Shown here: one piece after another, positions 63,167 through 64,000 of the stretch
How the letters are laid out: each line of letters starts with the position of its first letter
Numbering within the stretch: position 1 is the stretch's first letter
NCBI RefSeq assembly: GCF_043290135.1
Contig: NC_134710.1
Location: forward strand, 142,552,832 to 142,616,831
From: Rhipicephalus microplus
Lineage: Eukaryota; Arthropoda; Arachnida; Ixodida; Ixodidae
Direction of reading: 5' to 3'
DNA: 64,000 nt
Notes under the pieces: generated by a model
What the model was told of the DNA's origin: nothing
Seen by the model: only the letters and a program-made list of their open reading frames with translations
Database searches by the model: none
Made by a program: the position numbers and the translations under genes

Positions 63167-63616
63167 TCAAGTGCTGCGGCAGTAGCGGGAGATATGGCCC
63201 ACTCGGTGGCAGCGGAAGCAGATCGGCTTGTCGTCTGCAGTTCTCCATTCCGCCGGATTGCGGGATCGCGGAATAAAGTGTAAGTCATGGCATGGTGCAT
63301 TTGTTGTCATTGGTCTGTCATGGGTTCGGAGACAGAGCAGGCCACAGCAAAACCAAGCTTTGCAATTTCCTGCCTCACAACGGCTTGAATAACGGAGACC
63401 GGCGGAGGCGTTTGTGCGGCGCCATGGTCGAGCGGATGTGGAGCAAATGGTGCCGGACTTGACGCCTAAAGCTCCCGTCGAACTATTCGTGTCACGCTGT
63501 CCTGCAAGGGTGGTGCGGCACCGAGATCGGTGCAAGTGGATGTAACAGCCGTGTTTGGTAGCCGCGTAAATTGAGGCAGAATACGGCGGCTTTTGGCCAT
63601 TTCGAAGCGGCGGCAT
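63167..63616 (-). pseudogene. Gypsy nucleocapsid with intact CCHC knuckle
   Basis: The frame ends with DDKPICFRCHRVGHISRYC, an exact CX2CX4HX4C knuckle that binds element RNA. The upstream part of this phase is mostly a shadow of gag in another phase. The true gag continues from 63466-63921 with a shift somewhere around 63400-63470. A tail of unrelated phases leads to the protease. Confidence 0.6.
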
Positions 63617-64000
63617 TCCTTGATAGTCATATCTACGGTCGTGACGTTAGTGTAGACGAGCAAATTGAAGGTGTCGTCCGCGATGCCCTTAAGTATGTGG
63701 CCCACCTTGTCACTCTCTGTCATTTGCTCGTCGACTTTTCGGCACAACGCGAGCACATCCTGTATGTACGAGACATACGACTCTGTTGACGACTGCACAC
63801 GAGTGGAGAGTTCTTTTCGCGCTTCCATTTGGCGACCGGACGGGTCCCCAAAGATCGCTCCTTGAAGGTAGTCACTCCTTGAAGGTATCCCAGCTAGTGA
63901 GCTCGGTCTCATGGGCGTCAAACCAGACCCGTAGGGTGCCGTCCAAGTAAAATATTACGTTGGCGAGCATCATGGTAGGGTCCCATCGGTGTGTGTGGCT
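63466..64000 (-). pseudogene. Gypsy Gag capsid region, partial, frameshifted, running off the window
   Basis: From the right edge on the minus strand: MLANVIFYLDGTLRVWF and HETELTSWDTFKE, typical gag capsid helices. Then a local duplication (TCCTTGAAGGTA at 63860 and 63876) shifts the phase. The next part, to 63466, has SDYLQGAIFGDPSGRQMEAR, VQSSTESYVSYIQDVLALC and DKVGHILKGIADDTFNLLV. The N-terminus is outside the window. Confidence 0.7.

Larger units (their letters stand above)
59222..64000 (-). mobile_element. Ty3/gypsy retrotransposon, nearly complete but decayed, running off the window
   Basis: On the minus strand from the right edge: gag (capsid), nucleocapsid knuckle, protease, reverse transcriptase, RNase H, integrase, 3' end. 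Order and content are those of Ty3/gypsy elements. At least six frame breaks are seen. The proteins clearly differ from those of the 42-kb element, so this is another family. The 5' LTR and the first part of gag lie beyond 64000. Confidence 0.8.

Overview
This window is animal nuclear DNA, most likely from a hard (ixodid) tick. It has no prokaryotic gene layout. Coding signal consists of short spliced exons and many decayed transposable elements. Three copies of a dispersed SINE-like repeat with a GTTTAACGTCCCAAA tail, and two other tRNA-headed repeats, look like families I know from ixodid genomes. The genus cannot be told from sequence alone.

Host gene layer. A split gene appears to run on the minus strand. 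Seven candidate exons (40863-40939, 19903-19954, 18319-18564, 7378-7509, 6476-6598, 4678-4774, 1163-1360) have acceptor and donor sites. Five of the six successive joins are compatible in codon phase; the 7378-7509 to 6476-6598 join is not. One join needs a GC-AG intron. I could not name the protein. A separate THAP-type zinc-finger exon lies on the plus strand near 36.2 kb.

Mobile layer, left to right. 3.5-4.0 kb: 3' end of a CR1/L2-like LINE. 6.57-7.35 kb: a 261-bp tandem triplication that includes a splice acceptor. 8.6-10.2 kb: two TTAA-flanked MITEs. 10.4-10.7 kb: RTE-like LINE end carrying a 35-bp SINE insertion. 11 kb: pogo-type MITE. 12.9 and 14.4 kb: tRNA-derived repeats. 15.2-18.0 kb: a nearly complete Kolobok/Mutator-like DNA transposon with TTAA ends, its transposase broken by one frameshift. 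20.9-21.3 kb: gag-like ORF1 of a LINE. 21.4-23.6 kb: a GC-rich, partly inverted repeat block with two short frames resembling the N-terminal tail of histone H2A. 25.2-28.7 kb: degenerate RNase H-bearing LINE, whose 3' end seems to lie at 37.3-38.06 kb, split by about 8.6 kb of later insertions. Those insertions include a Ty3/gypsy gag-protease fragment, an LTR with primer-binding site, a Harbinger-like MITE and a 60-bp tandem repeat.

38-64 kb: pogo/Tigger-type elements at 38.5, 38.8-39.7, 46.7-49.1 and 52.8-54.0 kb, the 46.7-49.1 kb copy sitting inside a Penelope-like element with inverted terminal pLTR copies; another TTAA MITE at 39.9-40.4 kb; an uninterrupted 953-codon Ty3/gypsy pol at 42.1-44.9 kb; a 1.15-kb inverted-repeat element at 55.6-56.7 kb; a 73-bp fold-back at 58.5 kb; and a nearly complete but decayed Ty3/gypsy element from 59.2 kb to the right edge on the minus strand.

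The picture is intronic or intergenic DNA repeatedly invaded by elements of many classes, with nesting that gives a partial order of insertion. No CRISPR array, operon or rRNA gene is present. All family names come from motif recognition by eye; no database search was possible.
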